From assembly GCF_018417535.1 (NCBI RefSeq), contig NZ_CP070978.1, forward strand, positions 2,294,001 to 2,358,000: 64,000 nt of DNA. Direction: 5' to 3'. Of the stretch, positions 8,536 through 17,640 are shown piece after piece. Made by a program: the position numbers and the translations under genes. Position 1 is the first letter of the stretch. The number at the start of each line of letters is the position of its first letter. Below the pieces are notes generated by a model. It did not search any database. It worked only from the letters and a program-made list of their open reading frames with translations, and was not told the DNA's origin. Source of the stretch: Burkholderia pyrrocinia. GTDB taxonomy: Bacteria > Pseudomonadota > Gammaproteobacteria > Burkholderiales > Burkholderiaceae.

Positions 8536-9007
8536 CGTGGCAAGTCGGATGGGTCAGGGAACGATCGAATCGCAGGCAGGCGGTCATTAAGCCCGCGCCC
8601 GTGAGGCCCGTGCCGAATGACAGGTTGTGCCGGTATCGGACAGACGTCATCGTACGGCACTCCGGCCGCGGGCCGGCAGTCGGCCAAACGGCCAGGACGC
8701 TCGCTGCGATACGCAACTGCCGCGAAATGCGCAACACAAGACACCGGCCTGTCGGCACGATTCGTCGTGTCGGGATTTAGACGTTTACCTTCAAACAATG
8801 GAAAACGCGCTTCGCTTGCGTTCCCATTGTGCTTCAATTCATCCGGTTTGTACTCCTACTGAAATTGCATATTCGGAACAAACCGGACTATTCATTCACA
8901 GGAGACAGTCAATGGCTCGGAAACGGATTTGAAGCGGCAATCACGATGGTCTGCAACACCGCCGAACTTCCTTCGATGAAAGCAGGTTATCCCAGGGGCC
9001 CCCACCC
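8536..9007. other. Intergenic region with hairpin upstream of the lipase gene
   Basis: 472 bp with lower GC than its surroundings between 8770 and 8960. A hairpin with ACAATGG/CCATTGT outer arms and an inner AACGC/GCGTT stem lies at 8795-8830. It has no T-tract, so it is a weak terminator candidate. Short frames here show no recognisable protein. Confidence 0.45.
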
Positions 9008-10324
9008 ATGTCCTCCAGACGTTTGATGATTGCCGCGGCTGCCGTGTCCGCCGCGCTGGCCATCGGCGCACCACCGGCCAGCGCCGGCGCGCCGACCGTG
9101 TCCGATCCGTTCTATACGTACACCGGCACCACGCCATTGGCATCGATTCCACCGGGCACGGTGCTGAAGACGCGCAACGTCACCTATCACGTGGCCGGCA
9201 TTCCGACCGCGCTGACCGCGCAGCAGTTGCTGTACCGCACCAACAACGCGCAGAACCAGCCCGTCGTCAACGTGACGTCCGTGATCCGGAGCGCGGTCAG
9301 CAACGGCCAGGCCATCTCGTACCAGTCGGCCTACGATTCGCTGAACCCGTACGACGAGCCGTCGCAGGTGATCGCCGGCGACCGCGACGTCACGAAGGTC
9401 ATCAACGTGGGCACGTTGCTCTACAGTGCGGAATCGATTCCGCTGTCGACACTGCTGCTGCTGGGCTACAACATCATCGTGCCCGATACGGAGGGCCAGA
9501 CGGCCGACTTCGCCGCCGGCCCCGAATACGGGATGACGACGCTCGATTCGATCCGCGCGGCGCTGAATACGCCGTCGACCGGCCTGAATCCGTCGAGCAA
9601 GGTCGCGATGGTCGGCTATTCCGGCGGTGCGATCGCGACGAACTGGGCCGCGCAACTCGCGCCGGGCTATGCGCCCGACATCAACAGGCAGCTCGTCGGC
9701 GCGGCCGAAGGCGGCGTGCTGGTCGACCCCGCGCACAACCTGCGCTATGTCGACGGCAGCATCGTCTGGGGCGGCGTCGCCGCGGCCGCGCTCGCCGGGC
9801 TGTCGCGCGGCTACGGCTTCGACCTGACACCGTATCTCAACGACACCGGCGTCGCCGTGTTCAAGGACATCCAGAGCCAGTCGCTCGCGTACATCCTGCC
9901 GAAGTACACGGGCCTGCATTGGGGGACGCTGTTCAAGCCGCAATACGCGAACGACATCAACAGCATTCCGGTGTATGTGACGTATGCGAACAAGGTGAAT
10001 GCGGGGCTGGCCGCGTCGCCGACGATCCCGATGTATATCGGCCAGGGCACGGCGGGCGCGCTGGACGGCACGTTCAGCAGCCAGGTGGGCGACGGCGTGA
10101 TGCTTGCATACGACGTGCGCGCGCTTGCGCAGAAGTTCTGCGCGAGCGGCACGCCGGTCACGTACACCGAGTATCCGCTCGAACATGCGGGCGCGATCGT
10201 GCCTTGGGTGGCCGGCATGCTGCCGTGGCTCTACGACCGCTTCAACGGGAAAGCCGCGCCGAGCAATTGCTGGCTGACGGCACTGCTGCCGAGCAATTCG
10301 CTGGCGCCCGAGACGCCGCACTAG
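9008..10324 (+). CDS. Secretory lipase family protein
   Basis: A 438-residue secreted alpha/beta hydrolase of the fungal-type LIP family (secretory lipase). It has a Sec signal peptide ending near SAGA (about residue 26), the nucleophile elbow GYSGG (Ser about 204) and a likely catalytic His in PLEHAG (about 393). It would release fatty acids from lipids outside the cell or in the periplasm. It is a single gene closed by a terminator. The ribosome site before ATG 9008 is unusual, a run of G and C (ggggcccccaccc), so the exact start is slightly uncertain. Confidence 0.85.
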   Translation: MSSRRLMIAAAAVSAALAIGAPPASAGAPTVSDPFYTYTGTTPLASIPPGTVLKTRNVTYHVAGIPTALTAQQLLYRTNNAQNQPVVNVTSVIRSAVSNGQAISYQSAYDSLNPYDEPSQVIAGDRDVTKVINVGTLLYSAESIPLSTLLLLGYNIIVPDTEGQTADFAAGPEYGMTTLDSIRAALNTPSTGLNPSSKVAMVGYSGGAIATNWAAQLAPGYAPDINRQLVGAAEGGVLVDPAHNLRYVDGSIVWGGVAAAALAGLSRGYGFDLTPYLNDTGVAVFKDIQSQSLAYILPKYTGLHWGTLFKPQYANDINSIPVYVTYANKVNAGLAASPTIPMYIGQGTAGALDGTFSSQVGDGVMLAYDVRALAQKFCASGTPVTYTEYPLEHAGAIVPWVAGMLPWLYDRFNGKAAPSNCWLTALLPSNSLAPETPH

Positions 10325-10352
10325 ACGCGCCGGACGACGCGGCGAAGGGCCG

Positions 10353-10380
10353 GGCGATCCACCGAGGATCGCCTTTTTTT
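10353..10380 (+). terminator. Rho-independent terminator of the lipase gene
   Basis: An 8-bp stem GGCGATCC/GGATCGCC with a 5-nt loop and seven consecutive T residues. Confidence 0.92.
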
Positions 10381-10514
10381 GTCCCGCGTTTCGCAGCCTG
10401 TCGCATTACCCTGATCGCCGTCGCACGCATTCCCCCGCCACGACCGGCCGCCGACTCTTCCGGGTGCCATAATCGAGCCTGCACATCATTCCAGACGTCC
10501 CCCGGAGAATCACC

Positions 10515-11639
10515 ATGCAGAACCTCGACAATCCTTCCCACGATCGCGAGGTAGGCAGCGCCGACGCGACGCAGGACACCACGCGCATCGACGACGTCCG
10601 CATCGGCGCCGTGCGCCCGCTGATTTCGCCGGCGCTGCTGCTCGACGAACTGCCGGTGCCGGCCGCCACGCAGACGCTCGTCGAGGATACGCGCCGCGCG
10701 ATCGGCGACATCCTGCACGGCCGCGACGACCGGCTGCTGCTCGTCGTCGGCCCGTGCTCGATCCACGATCACGACCAGGCACTCGACTACGCGCACCGCC
10801 TGAAGATCGCCGCCGATGCGCTGAAGGACGACCTGCTGATCACGATGCGTGTCTACTTCGAGAAACCGCGCACGACGGTCGGCTGGAAGGGCTACATCAA
10901 CGATCCGCGCCTCGACGGCAGCTTCCGCATCAACGAAGGGCTGCGCGCCGCGCGGCAACTGCTGCTCGACATCAACGCGCTCGGCCTGCCTGCCTCGACC
11001 GAATTCCTCGACCTGCTGAGCCCGCAGTACATCGCCGACCTGATCGCGTGGGGCGCGATCGGCGCGCGCACGACCGAGAGCCAGAGCCATCGTCAGCTCG
11101 CATCGGGCCTGAGCTGCCCGATCGGCTTCAAGAACGGCACCGACGGCGGCGTGCAGGTCGCGTCGGACGCGATCGTCGCCGCGGCCGCGAGCCATGCGTT
11201 CATGGGGATGACGAAGATGGGGATGGCCGCGATCTTCGAAACGCGCGGCAACGACGACGCGCACGTGATCCTGCGCGGCGGCAAGACCGGCCCGAACTAC
11301 GACGCCGAACATGTCGAGACGTGCTGCGCGGTGCTGCGCAAGGCCGGGCTGCGCGAGCAGGTGATGGTCGACTGCTCGCATGCGAACTCGAACAAGTCGC
11401 ACGAGCGGCAGATCGACGTCGCGCAGGATCTCGCGCGGCAACTGTCGCAGGGCGAGCAACGGATCGTCGGCGTGATGGTCGAGAGCCATCTCGAGGCCGG
11501 GCGCCAGGATTTGAAGCCGGGCGTGCCGTTGAAGTACGGCGTGTCGATCACCGATGCGTGCCTGAGCTGGACGCAGACCGAGCCGGTGCTCGGTGTGCTG
11601 GCGGAGGCGGTGCGGCAACGGCGCGCGCTATCTGCGTGA
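10515..11639 (+). CDS. aroG: 3-deoxy-7-phosphoheptulonate synthase (DAHP synthase, class I)
   Basis: A 374-residue AroG/F/H-type DAHP synthase. It joins phosphoenolpyruvate and erythrose 4-phosphate in the first step of the shikimate pathway. Family signatures include LLLVVGPCSIHD (metal-binding Cys, about residue 80), MRVYFEKPRTTVGWKG, ARTTESQSHR and the late VMVDCSHANSNK metal-ligand motif. The longer N-terminal arm (about 40 residues before the barrel) is typical of feedback-regulated enzymes, but which aromatic amino acid inhibits it cannot be read with confidence. It is a single gene followed by a very strong hairpin. Confidence 0.93.
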   Translation: MQNLDNPSHDREVGSADATQDTTRIDDVRIGAVRPLISPALLLDELPVPAATQTLVEDTRRAIGDILHGRDDRLLLVVGPCSIHDHDQALDYAHRLKIAADALKDDLLITMRVYFEKPRTTVGWKGYINDPRLDGSFRINEGLRAARQLLLDINALGLPASTEFLDLLSPQYIADLIAWGAIGARTTESQSHRQLASGLSCPIGFKNGTDGGVQVASDAIVAAAASHAFMGMTKMGMAAIFETRGNDDAHVILRGGKTGPNYDAEHVETCCAVLRKAGLREQVMVDCSHANSNKSHERQIDVAQDLARQLSQGEQRIVGVMVESHLEAGRQDLKPGVPLKYGVSITDACLSWTQTEPVLGVLAEAVRQRRALSA

Positions 11640-11652
11640 ATTCCGGCAGGTA

Positions 11653-11690
11653 CGCGATTCGCTGCGTTGTCCGTAACGCAGCGAATCGCG
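11653..11690 (+). terminator. Perfect 16-bp hairpin after aroG
   Basis: CGCGATTCGCTGCGTT and its exact complement, separated by a 6-nt loop, starting 13 bp after the aroG stop. There is no T-tract, so it may be a transcript-end stabiliser or a factor-assisted terminator rather than a classic intrinsic one. Confidence 0.6.
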
Positions 11691-11837
11691 CGGGCGGCGC
11701 GCCGGGTGCTGCGGCATCGCGTCCGATGCAGCGTCTCGCGAGTGGCGCTAACATGGGCCGGTGCGATGTGTCGCGCGCACGGAGGCGGCGAGGCCGGCCG
11801 CCGATACCGACAACAATTCACCGGAGTGCATAAAAAC

Positions 11838-12266
11838 ATGGCGTTCTACAAGACCCTCATCGCAGCAACCGTCCTCGCATCGAGCGTCAGCGCGCACGCG
11901 CAGATCGCCGGCGCGCAGCCGATCAGCGTCACCGTCGAGCAATCGCAGGCGCTGCTCGAAGGCTGGAGCGTGAAGAAGAGCGTGCTCGGCAAGGCCGTCT
12001 ACAACGACCAGAACCAGAAGGTCGGCACCGTGCGCGACCTGATCGTCGCACCGGACGGCTCGGTGTCGGCGGCGATCGTGTCGGCCGGCGGTTTCCTCGG
12101 CGTGGCCGCGCACGACGTCGCGGTGCCGATCGCGTCGCTCGACGTGCGCAACGGCAACATCTACCTGCCGGGCGCGACGAAGGATGCGCTGAAGGCGACG
12201 CCGGCGTTCCAGTACGCGAAGGTGCCGTCGCCGCCGAAGCCGAAGAAGATCGACGACAAGCAGTGA
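11838..12266 (+). CDS. Exported PRC-barrel domain protein
   Basis: A 142-residue protein with a Sec signal peptide (about residues 1-22, ending SAHA) and a PRC-barrel domain (about 45-115: SVLGKAVYNDQNQKVGTVRDLIVAPDG). A Lys/Pro-rich tail ends the protein. PRC-barrel proteins are small beta-barrel modules; exported ones in Proteobacteria are often stress related but without a fixed function. The start ATG 11838 follows a GGAG site. Single gene. Confidence 0.82.
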   Translation: MAFYKTLIAATVLASSVSAHAQIAGAQPISVTVEQSQALLEGWSVKKSVLGKAVYNDQNQKVGTVRDLIVAPDGSVSAAIVSAGGFLGVAAHDVAVPIASLDVRNGNIYLPGATKDALKATPAFQYAKVPSPPKPKKIDDKQ

Positions 12267-12474
12267 TCGATGCGGCCCGGCGCGCGCTGCGCCGGGCTCG
12301 GCCGACCGCGGGTGACGGATGGCCCCGCGCGTCGGCGCGATCGTCGGAGGCTGTGCGCCACATCATCGCGGCGAACGGATTGCGTCGACGATCGATGACG
12401 ATGCGGCTGCGTTGCCGCTGCGCATCCGACGCGAATCGGTAGCGTGATTCACGCCGCACCGCGAACGCCGGCGC

Positions 12475-13305
12475 TCAGCTTGCCGACATCACCCCGTCCA
12501 CCCACACCCCGTCGAAACCGAACGCGACCGGCCCGCTCAGGAACACGCTGCCGATGCCGTCCCATTGAACGGTAACGTCGCCGCCGTCGCACGTCACACG
12601 CACGGTATCGTCGAGCAGCCCGCGCCGGATGCCGTTGACCACCGCGCCGCACGAACACGAGCCCGAGCCGAGCGGCACGCCGCCGCCGCGCTCCCAGATG
12701 CGAAGGCGGATATGCGACCGGCCGATCACCTGCACGAAATGCACGTTGGTTTTCAGCGGAAACAGCGGATGCGTTTCGAGCGCCGGGCCGAGCGTTTCGA
12801 TATCGATCGCATCGAGATCGTCGACGAAGAACGTGCAGTGCGGATTGCCCATGTTGCACGCGGCCGGTGCGCCGGGCAGCGGGAGGGCGAGCGTGTCGAC
12901 GGCTTCGGCGACTGGCACGTCCTGCCAGCCGACGCGCGGCGCGCCCATTTCGACCGTGATCAGCCCGTGCGCATCGTGCGAACAGAGCAGGCGCCCGCGG
13001 TTGGTGCGCAGCACGACCGACGCCGCGCCGGTTTCCCGCATCACCTTCCATGCGACGCCGCGCGTCGCGCTGCCGCAGGTATCGAGCGCCGAGCCGTCGG
13101 GGTTCCGGAATGCGACACGGGCGACCGCGTCGTCGCAGTCCGACATCACCGCGAGCTGGTTGAAGCCGATGCCGCGATGCCGGTCGCCCATGCGCCGTAC
13201 GAGGTCGCGGTCGATCGCGTGCGCTCGATCCTGATCCTGACCGCGCAGGTCGACGATGACGAAATCATCGCCATTCGCGTTCATCTTCTGAAATCGGATC
13301 GGCAT
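12475..13305 (-). CDS. Diaminopimelate epimerase paralogue with altered active site
   Basis: A 276-residue protein with the two-domain DapF fold. Shared motifs are FNQL, NPDGS, the first-domain catalytic Cys in DTCGSATRG (Cys73 of the E. coli enzyme), MGNPHC and the ERG segment. It differs from genuine DapF at critical points: the GNDF motif is GDDF, and the second-domain motif (ACGSGAC in E. coli) reads GSGSCSC, which puts Ser at the place of catalytic Cys217 in an ungapped alignment. It may act on another substrate or be inactive as an epimerase. I chose ATG 13305, just before the conserved N-terminus; the frame is open for 26 more codons. Divergent from cstA. Confidence 0.8.
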   Translation of the reverse strand: MPIRFQKMNANGDDFVIVDLRGQDQDRAHAIDRDLVRRMGDRHRGIGFNQLAVMSDCDDAVARVAFRNPDGSALDTCGSATRGVAWKVMRETGAASVVLRTNRGRLLCSHDAHGLITVEMGAPRVGWQDVPVAEAVDTLALPLPGAPAACNMGNPHCTFFVDDLDAIDIETLGPALETHPLFPLKTNVHFVQVIGRSHIRLRIWERGGGVPLGSGSCSCGAVVNGIRRGLLDDTVRVTCDGGDVTVQWDGIGSVFLSGPVAFGFDGVWVDGVMSAS

Positions 13306-13395
13306 GGCGGTTCCGGAATCGAGGCACGCGAACACTGTACGTGGCTTGTCGAGCGCGATCAATCGCGGCCGGATGGCGGACATGCGGCGCGAATA

Positions 13396-13426
13396 TACGT
13401 AATTCTACGTAGCCCCGCATACGTAG
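13396..13426. repeat. Three TACGTA palindromes upstream of cstA
   Basis: TACGTA occurs at 13396, 13406 and 13420, the last two followed by G, within 31 bp between the divergent DapF-like gene and cstA. Spacings of 10 and 14 bp would place the first two on one face of the helix. It is a candidate cluster of regulator binding sites. Confidence 0.4.
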
Positions 13427-13575
13427 TTATCCGCTTGTAAGCCGCCCCCGTCGCACGGAATACTACGGCCCATCGCCGCGGCCTTTGCGAGACCGCGGCG
13501 CGACGCATCGACGTCACGCGTGTGCGGCCACTTCGCCGCATGCCATCAAAACCACATTGGAGACCAGGAGACGCC

Positions 13576-15654
13576 ATGAATCGGGCTTCCAGTACCCTGC
13601 TCTGGATCGCGGTCGCGCTGCTCGGCGCGTTCTCGTTCGGAACGATCGCACTCGCGCACGGCGAGCGCGTCAGTGCCCTCTGGATCGTGATCGCCGCTGT
13701 CTGCGTGTATCTGATCGCGTATCGCTTCTACAGCCGTTTCATCGCCAGCAAGGTCATGCAGCTCGACGGGCTGCGGATGACGCCGGCGGTCAAGTACAAC
13801 GACGGCCTCGACTACGTGCCGACCAACAAGTACGTGCTGTTCGGCCATCACTTCGCCGCGATCGCCGGCGCGGGGCCGCTCGTCGGGCCCGTGCTCGCCG
13901 CGCAGATGGGCTACACGCCCGGCATGCTGTGGATCCTGGCCGGCGTCGTGTTCGCCGGCGCGGTGCAGGATTTCATCGTGCTGTTCATCTCGACGCGCCG
14001 CGACGGCCGCTCGCTCGGCGATCTCGTCAAGATGGAGCTCGGCACGGTGCCCGGCGTGATCGCGCTGTTCGGCGCGTTCCTGATCATGGTGATCATCCTC
14101 GCGGTGCTCGCGCTGATCGTCGTGAAGGCGCTGACCAATTCGCCGTGGGGCACGTTCACCGTCGCCGCGACGATTCCGATCGCGCTGTTCATGGGCGTCT
14201 ATACGCGCTACATCCGTCCGGGCCGCATCGGCGAAGTGTCGATCATCGGCTTCGTCGGGTTGATGGCGGCGATCGCGTTCGGGCAGAACGTCAGCGCGTC
14301 GCCGGCGCTCGCCGCCTGGTTCACGTTCAGCGGCACGCAGCTCACGTGGATCCTGATCGGCTATGGCTTCGTCGCATCGGTGCTGCCGGTGTGGCTGCTG
14401 CTCGCGCCGCGCGACTACCTGTCGACGTTCCTGAAGATCGGCACGATCCTCGGTCTCGCGATCGGCATCCTGGTCGTCGCGCCGGAACTGAAGATGCCCG
14501 CGCTGACGAAGTTCGTCGACGGCACGGGCCCGGTGTGGTCGGGCAACCTGTTCCCGTTCCTGTTCATCACGATCGCGTGCGGCGCGGTGTCGGGCTTCCA
14601 CGCGCTGATCTCGTCGGGCACGACGCCGAAGCTGATCGACAACGAAACCAACGCGCGCTTCATCGGCTACGGCGCGATGCTGATGGAATCGTTCGTCGCG
14701 ATCATGGCGCTGGTCGCCGCGTGCGTGATCGAGCCGGGCATCTACTTCGCGATGAACGCGCCGGCCGCCGTGCTCGGCTCGACGCCGGAAGCCGTCGCGA
14801 ACACGGTCACGCAGTGGGGCTTCGTGCTGACGCCCGACATGCTGACGCAGACCGCGAAGGCCGTCGGCGAAACGACGATCATCGCGCGCGCGGGCGGCGC
14901 GCCGACGCTGGCCGTCGGCATGGCGCACATCCTGCACCAGGTGATCGGCGGCGAAGCGATGATGGCGTTCTGGTATCACTTCGCAATCCTGTTCGAGGCG
15001 CTGTTCATCCTGACGGCCGTCGATGCGGGCACGCGCGCGGGCCGCTTCATGCTGCAGGATCTGCTCGGCACGTTCCACCCGGCGCTCAAGCGCACCGAGT
15101 CGCTGCCCGCGAACCTGGTCGCCACCGCGCTGTGCGTGGCCGCGTGGGGCTACTTCCTGTACCAGGGCGTGGTCGATCCGCTCGGCGGCATCAACACGCT
15201 GTGGCCGCTGTTCGGCATCTCGAACCAGATGCTCGCCGCGATCGCGCTGGTGCTCGGCACCGTCGTGCTGTTCAAGATGAAGCGCGAGCGCTATGCATGG
15301 GTGACGATCGTGCCGACGGCGTGGTTGCTGATCTGCACGCTGACGGCCGGCTGGCAGAAGATTTTCGATGCGAACCCGAAGGTCAGCTTCCTCGCGCACG
15401 CCGCGAAGCTGCAGGCCGCGGTGGACGAAGGCAAGGTGCTCGCGCCGGCCAAGTCGATCGCGCAGATGAAGCGGATCATCTTCAACGACTATATCGATGC
15501 GGCGCTGGCCGGGCTGTTCATCTTCGTCGTCATCAGCATCGCGGTGTACGGCGTGATTGCCGTGCTGCGCGCGCGCCGCGAGTCGAAGCCGACCGTGCGC
15601 GAGACGCCGTACGAAGCGATGCCGGCCGCGCAGGCGCTCGGCAGCGGACGTTAA
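13576..15654 (+). CDS. cstA: Carbon starvation protein A, peptide/pyruvate transporter
   Basis: A 692-residue polytopic inner-membrane protein of the CstA family, with many hydrophobic segments from residue 7 to the C-terminus. Signature regions include YRFYSRFIASKV, GHHFAAIAGAGPLVGPVLAAQMGY and GFHALISSGTTPKLI. CstA takes up peptides and, in related proteins, pyruvate when carbon is scarce. The start ATG 13576 has an AGGAG ribosome site. It is followed after 12 bp by the ybdD-like gene, its usual partner, and the pair shares a terminator. Confidence 0.93.
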   Translation: MNRASSTLLWIAVALLGAFSFGTIALAHGERVSALWIVIAAVCVYLIAYRFYSRFIASKVMQLDGLRMTPAVKYNDGLDYVPTNKYVLFGHHFAAIAGAGPLVGPVLAAQMGYTPGMLWILAGVVFAGAVQDFIVLFISTRRDGRSLGDLVKMELGTVPGVIALFGAFLIMVIILAVLALIVVKALTNSPWGTFTVAATIPIALFMGVYTRYIRPGRIGEVSIIGFVGLMAAIAFGQNVSASPALAAWFTFSGTQLTWILIGYGFVASVLPVWLLLAPRDYLSTFLKIGTILGLAIGILVVAPELKMPALTKFVDGTGPVWSGNLFPFLFITIACGAVSGFHALISSGTTPKLIDNETNARFIGYGAMLMESFVAIMALVAACVIEPGIYFAMNAPAAVLGSTPEAVANTVTQWGFVLTPDMLTQTAKAVGETTIIARAGGAPTLAVGMAHILHQVIGGEAMMAFWYHFAILFEALFILTAVDAGTRAGRFMLQDLLGTFHPALKRTESLPANLVATALCVAAWGYFLYQGVVDPLGGINTLWPLFGISNQMLAAIALVLGTVVLFKMKRERYAWVTIVPTAWLLICTLTAGWQKIFDANPKVSFLAHAAKLQAAVDEGKVLAPAKSIAQMKRIIFNDYIDAALAGLFIFVVISIAVYGVIAVLRARRESKPTVRETPYEAMPAAQALGSGR

Positions 15655-15666
15655 GGGGAGGCCGCG

Positions 15667-15873
15667 ATGTTCAGCGATCTTGGCAGCGACCTGCGCAGCG
15701 CAGGGCGTTACCTCGGGCAGGCGTTGCGGCTGATGGTCGGCCTGCCCGACTACGACACCTACGTCGCGCACATGCGCGAGACCCATCCGGACCGCGAGCC
15801 GATGACGTACGAGGAATTTTTCCGCGAACGTCAGAATGCGCGGTACGGGTCGGGAGCAGGGAAGTGTTGCTGA
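15667..15873 (+). CDS. YbdD/YjiX family protein
   Basis: A 68-residue protein of the YbdD/YjiX (DUF466) family, recognised by [27 protein letters not shown] and the [11 protein letters not shown] segment. These small proteins are almost always encoded directly behind cstA-type transporters, as here, and are thought to be needed for transport. It ends in Cys-Cys. Confidence 0.9.
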   Translation: MFSDLGSDLRSAGRYLGQALRLMVGLPDYDTYVAHMRETHPDREPMTYEEFFRERQNARYGSGAGKCC

Positions 15874-15909
15874 ACCGGGCCGGTGAAACGGTTCGGTGAT
15901 CGACCAGGA

Positions 15910-15941
15910 AGCGCCGCGATGGATATCGCGGCGCTTTTTCT
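15910..15941 (+). terminator. Rho-independent terminator of cstA-ybdD
   Basis: An 11-bp stem AGCGCCGCGAT with its complement, a GGAT loop and a TTTTTCTTTTT tail. Confidence 0.92.
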
Positions 15942-16069
15942 TTTTGCGGGCCGGGCGGCGCCCATCGCGCGGCTGTCGCGTCGCCGTTTGCCGGCGCGCA
16001 GCACGGCAAATTCCGGCCGCCGGTATCATAGGGTTCATTTTTCCCGATGGACCCGCAGGAGAACACGTC

Positions 16070-16690
16070 GTGCATGTCGGTGAGCGTTTCAACAGCATTT
16101 CCCATCTCGTCGGCGCGGTGCTGTCGGTGGCAGGCCTCGTGGCGCTCGTGACGATGGGCGCGCTCGAAGGCGACCCGTACAAGGTGGTGAGCTTCAGCGT
16201 GTACGGCGCGATGCTGATCCTGCTCTACGCGATCTCGACGCTGTACCACAGCGTGCGCAACCCGCGCCTGAAAGCGATCCTGCAGAAATGCGACCATTCG
16301 GCGATCTACCTGCTGATCGCCGGCAGCTACACGCCGTTCACGCTGGTCACGTTGCGCGGCCCGTGGGGCTGGTCGCTGTTCGGCGTGAGCTGGGGGCTTG
16401 CCGCGCTGGGCATCGTGCAGGAACTGACGCTCGGGCGGCGCACGCGCATGCTGTCGATGATCCTGTACGTGCTGATGGGCTGGCTCGCGCTCGTCGCGGT
16501 GCGTCCGCTGATCCATGCGCTGCCGCCGGTGGGCACTGCGTGGCTCGTCGCCGGTGGCGTCATCTACAGCGTGGGCATCTACTTCTTCATCAACGACGAA
16601 CGCATCCGCCACGGACACGGCATCTGGCACCTCTTCGTGCTGGCCGGCAGCCTGTGCCAGTTCGTCAGTGTCGCGATGTATGTCGCGTGA
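16070..16690 (+). CDS. Hemolysin III family membrane protein
   Basis: A 206-residue seven-helix membrane protein of the PAQR/HlyIII (YqfA) family. Family signatures are RFNSISHLVGA near the N-terminus, STLYHSV and CDHSAIYLLIAGSYTPF in the middle, and HGHGIWHLFVLAGS near the end; the conserved His and Asp residues bind zinc in related PAQR proteins. I chose GTG 16070 because a GCAGGAGAA ribosome site precedes it and it matches the family's N-terminus; longer ATG or GTG options have no support. Confidence 0.87.
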   Translation: MHVGERFNSISHLVGAVLSVAGLVALVTMGALEGDPYKVVSFSVYGAMLILLYAISTLYHSVRNPRLKAILQKCDHSAIYLLIAGSYTPFTLVTLRGPWGWSLFGVSWGLAALGIVQELTLGRRTRMLSMILYVLMGWLALVAVRPLIHALPPVGTAWLVAGGVIYSVGIYFFINDERIRHGHGIWHLFVLAGSLCQFVSVAMYVA

Positions 16691-16736
16691 GCGGGGCGTC
16701 GTTACGTGCGTGTGATCGCGTACGGCACGACGGACC

Positions 16737-17168
16737 TTATCCGCGCCCGGCCGCCGCTGCTGTGCCGTGCAGTGCCATGAACCCGACCCATCCCCAGTAA
16801 ACGCGATGATGAACGATCAACCCGTCGCGGAGATCCATCACCTCGACGAGATCGACCTGGTCGCCTTCCGGCGTGGCGCGCGGATATTCCCACGTGAGCT
16901 GGCGGCCGTTCGAGAAGAACAGCCCGGTTCGGTACCAGCGTCCGAGCTTGTTGCCCGGATTGCGCAGGCCGGCCGCGAAGAATTCGCCGATCGCGGCCTT
17001 GCCGTGCAGCACGCCGGAGCCGTGGTCGGGCAGCGTGACGACGATCAGCGGCGTTTCGAGTATCGCGTCGTCCGCGTACAGCGATATCAGCGCATCGAGG
17101 TCGCGAGCGACAACGGCGGCGTGCCAGCTTTCATGGATGCGCCGGGCATCGGCGTCGGCGTGTGTCAT
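16737..17168 (-). CDS. Nuclear transport factor 2-like (SnoaL-type) protein
   Basis: A 143-residue NTF2-fold protein, recognised by the N-terminal helix HESWHAAVVARDLDALISLYADDA and the cone-shaped sheet segments DLVEVMDLRDGLIVHHRVYWGW. Such proteins are cyclases, isomerases or ligand-binding partners; the active residues vary and no specific function can be assigned. Single gene, convergent with the hemolysin III gene. Confidence 0.8.
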   Translation of the reverse strand: MTHADADARRIHESWHAAVVARDLDALISLYADDAILETPLIVVTLPDHGSGVLHGKAAIGEFFAAGLRNPGNKLGRWYRTGLFFSNGRQLTWEYPRATPEGDQVDLVEVMDLRDGLIVHHRVYWGWVGFMALHGTAAAAGRG

Positions 17169-17286
17169 GGCGGGTTCCGGAAGCGTCGATAACGGAACCC
17201 ACTGTATGGGCGCGATGCCGCGAGACGTTTCACGCCGGCCTGAAACGTGGATGCAGCCTTGGCCGAAGGCCGTCCTGCGCCAACCG

Positions 17287-17640
17287 TTATCCCGCCAGCG
17301 CGTCGAGATTCAGCACATACGACTTCCCGATCCACACCGCGCAATCGCGATGGTCGCGCAGTTCGTCGTTCGTATTCGGATGCAGGAAGATATCGAGCGC
17401 GCCGTGGTTCAGCACGAGCCACGGCACGATGTCGTCGAATCGCGCGGCGTCGAACGCGATCTGGTACGACCATGCCGGATGCGGGCCGACAAGGCGTTCG
17501 TGAAAGCGGCCGAGTTCGATGACCGCGCCGAACCGTTCGTCGACGACGTGGCGAAACGCCCAGGCCGCGTCGCGGCTGGCCGCATCGAAATAGACGTGCG
17601 CGTGCCAACTGTCGATGGCGGTGGTGTCGAGGGCAGCCAT
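17287..17640 (-). CDS. DOPA 4,5-dioxygenase family protein
   Basis: A 117-residue protein of the DOPA dioxygenase family. It shows the N-terminal WHAHVYFD motif with the HxH pair (about residues 13-15), and later His residues in HPAWSYQI and ALDIFLHPNTNDE. These form the metal site of extradiol-type cleavage in fungal and plant betalain-related enzymes. Bacterial members act on catecholic substrates, but the natural one is usually unknown. Start ATG 17640. Single gene. Confidence 0.83.
   Translation of the reverse strand: MAALDTTAIDSWHAHVYFDAASRDAAWAFRHVVDERFGAVIELGRFHERLVGPHPAWSYQIAFDAARFDDIVPWLVLNHGALDIFLHPNTNDELRDHRDCAVWIGKSYVLNLDALAG

Noticed and set aside
8795..8830. Terminator upstream of the lipase
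   Set aside because: A hairpin is present but without a T-tract and with no plus-strand gene before it; kept only as a note in the intergenic entry.
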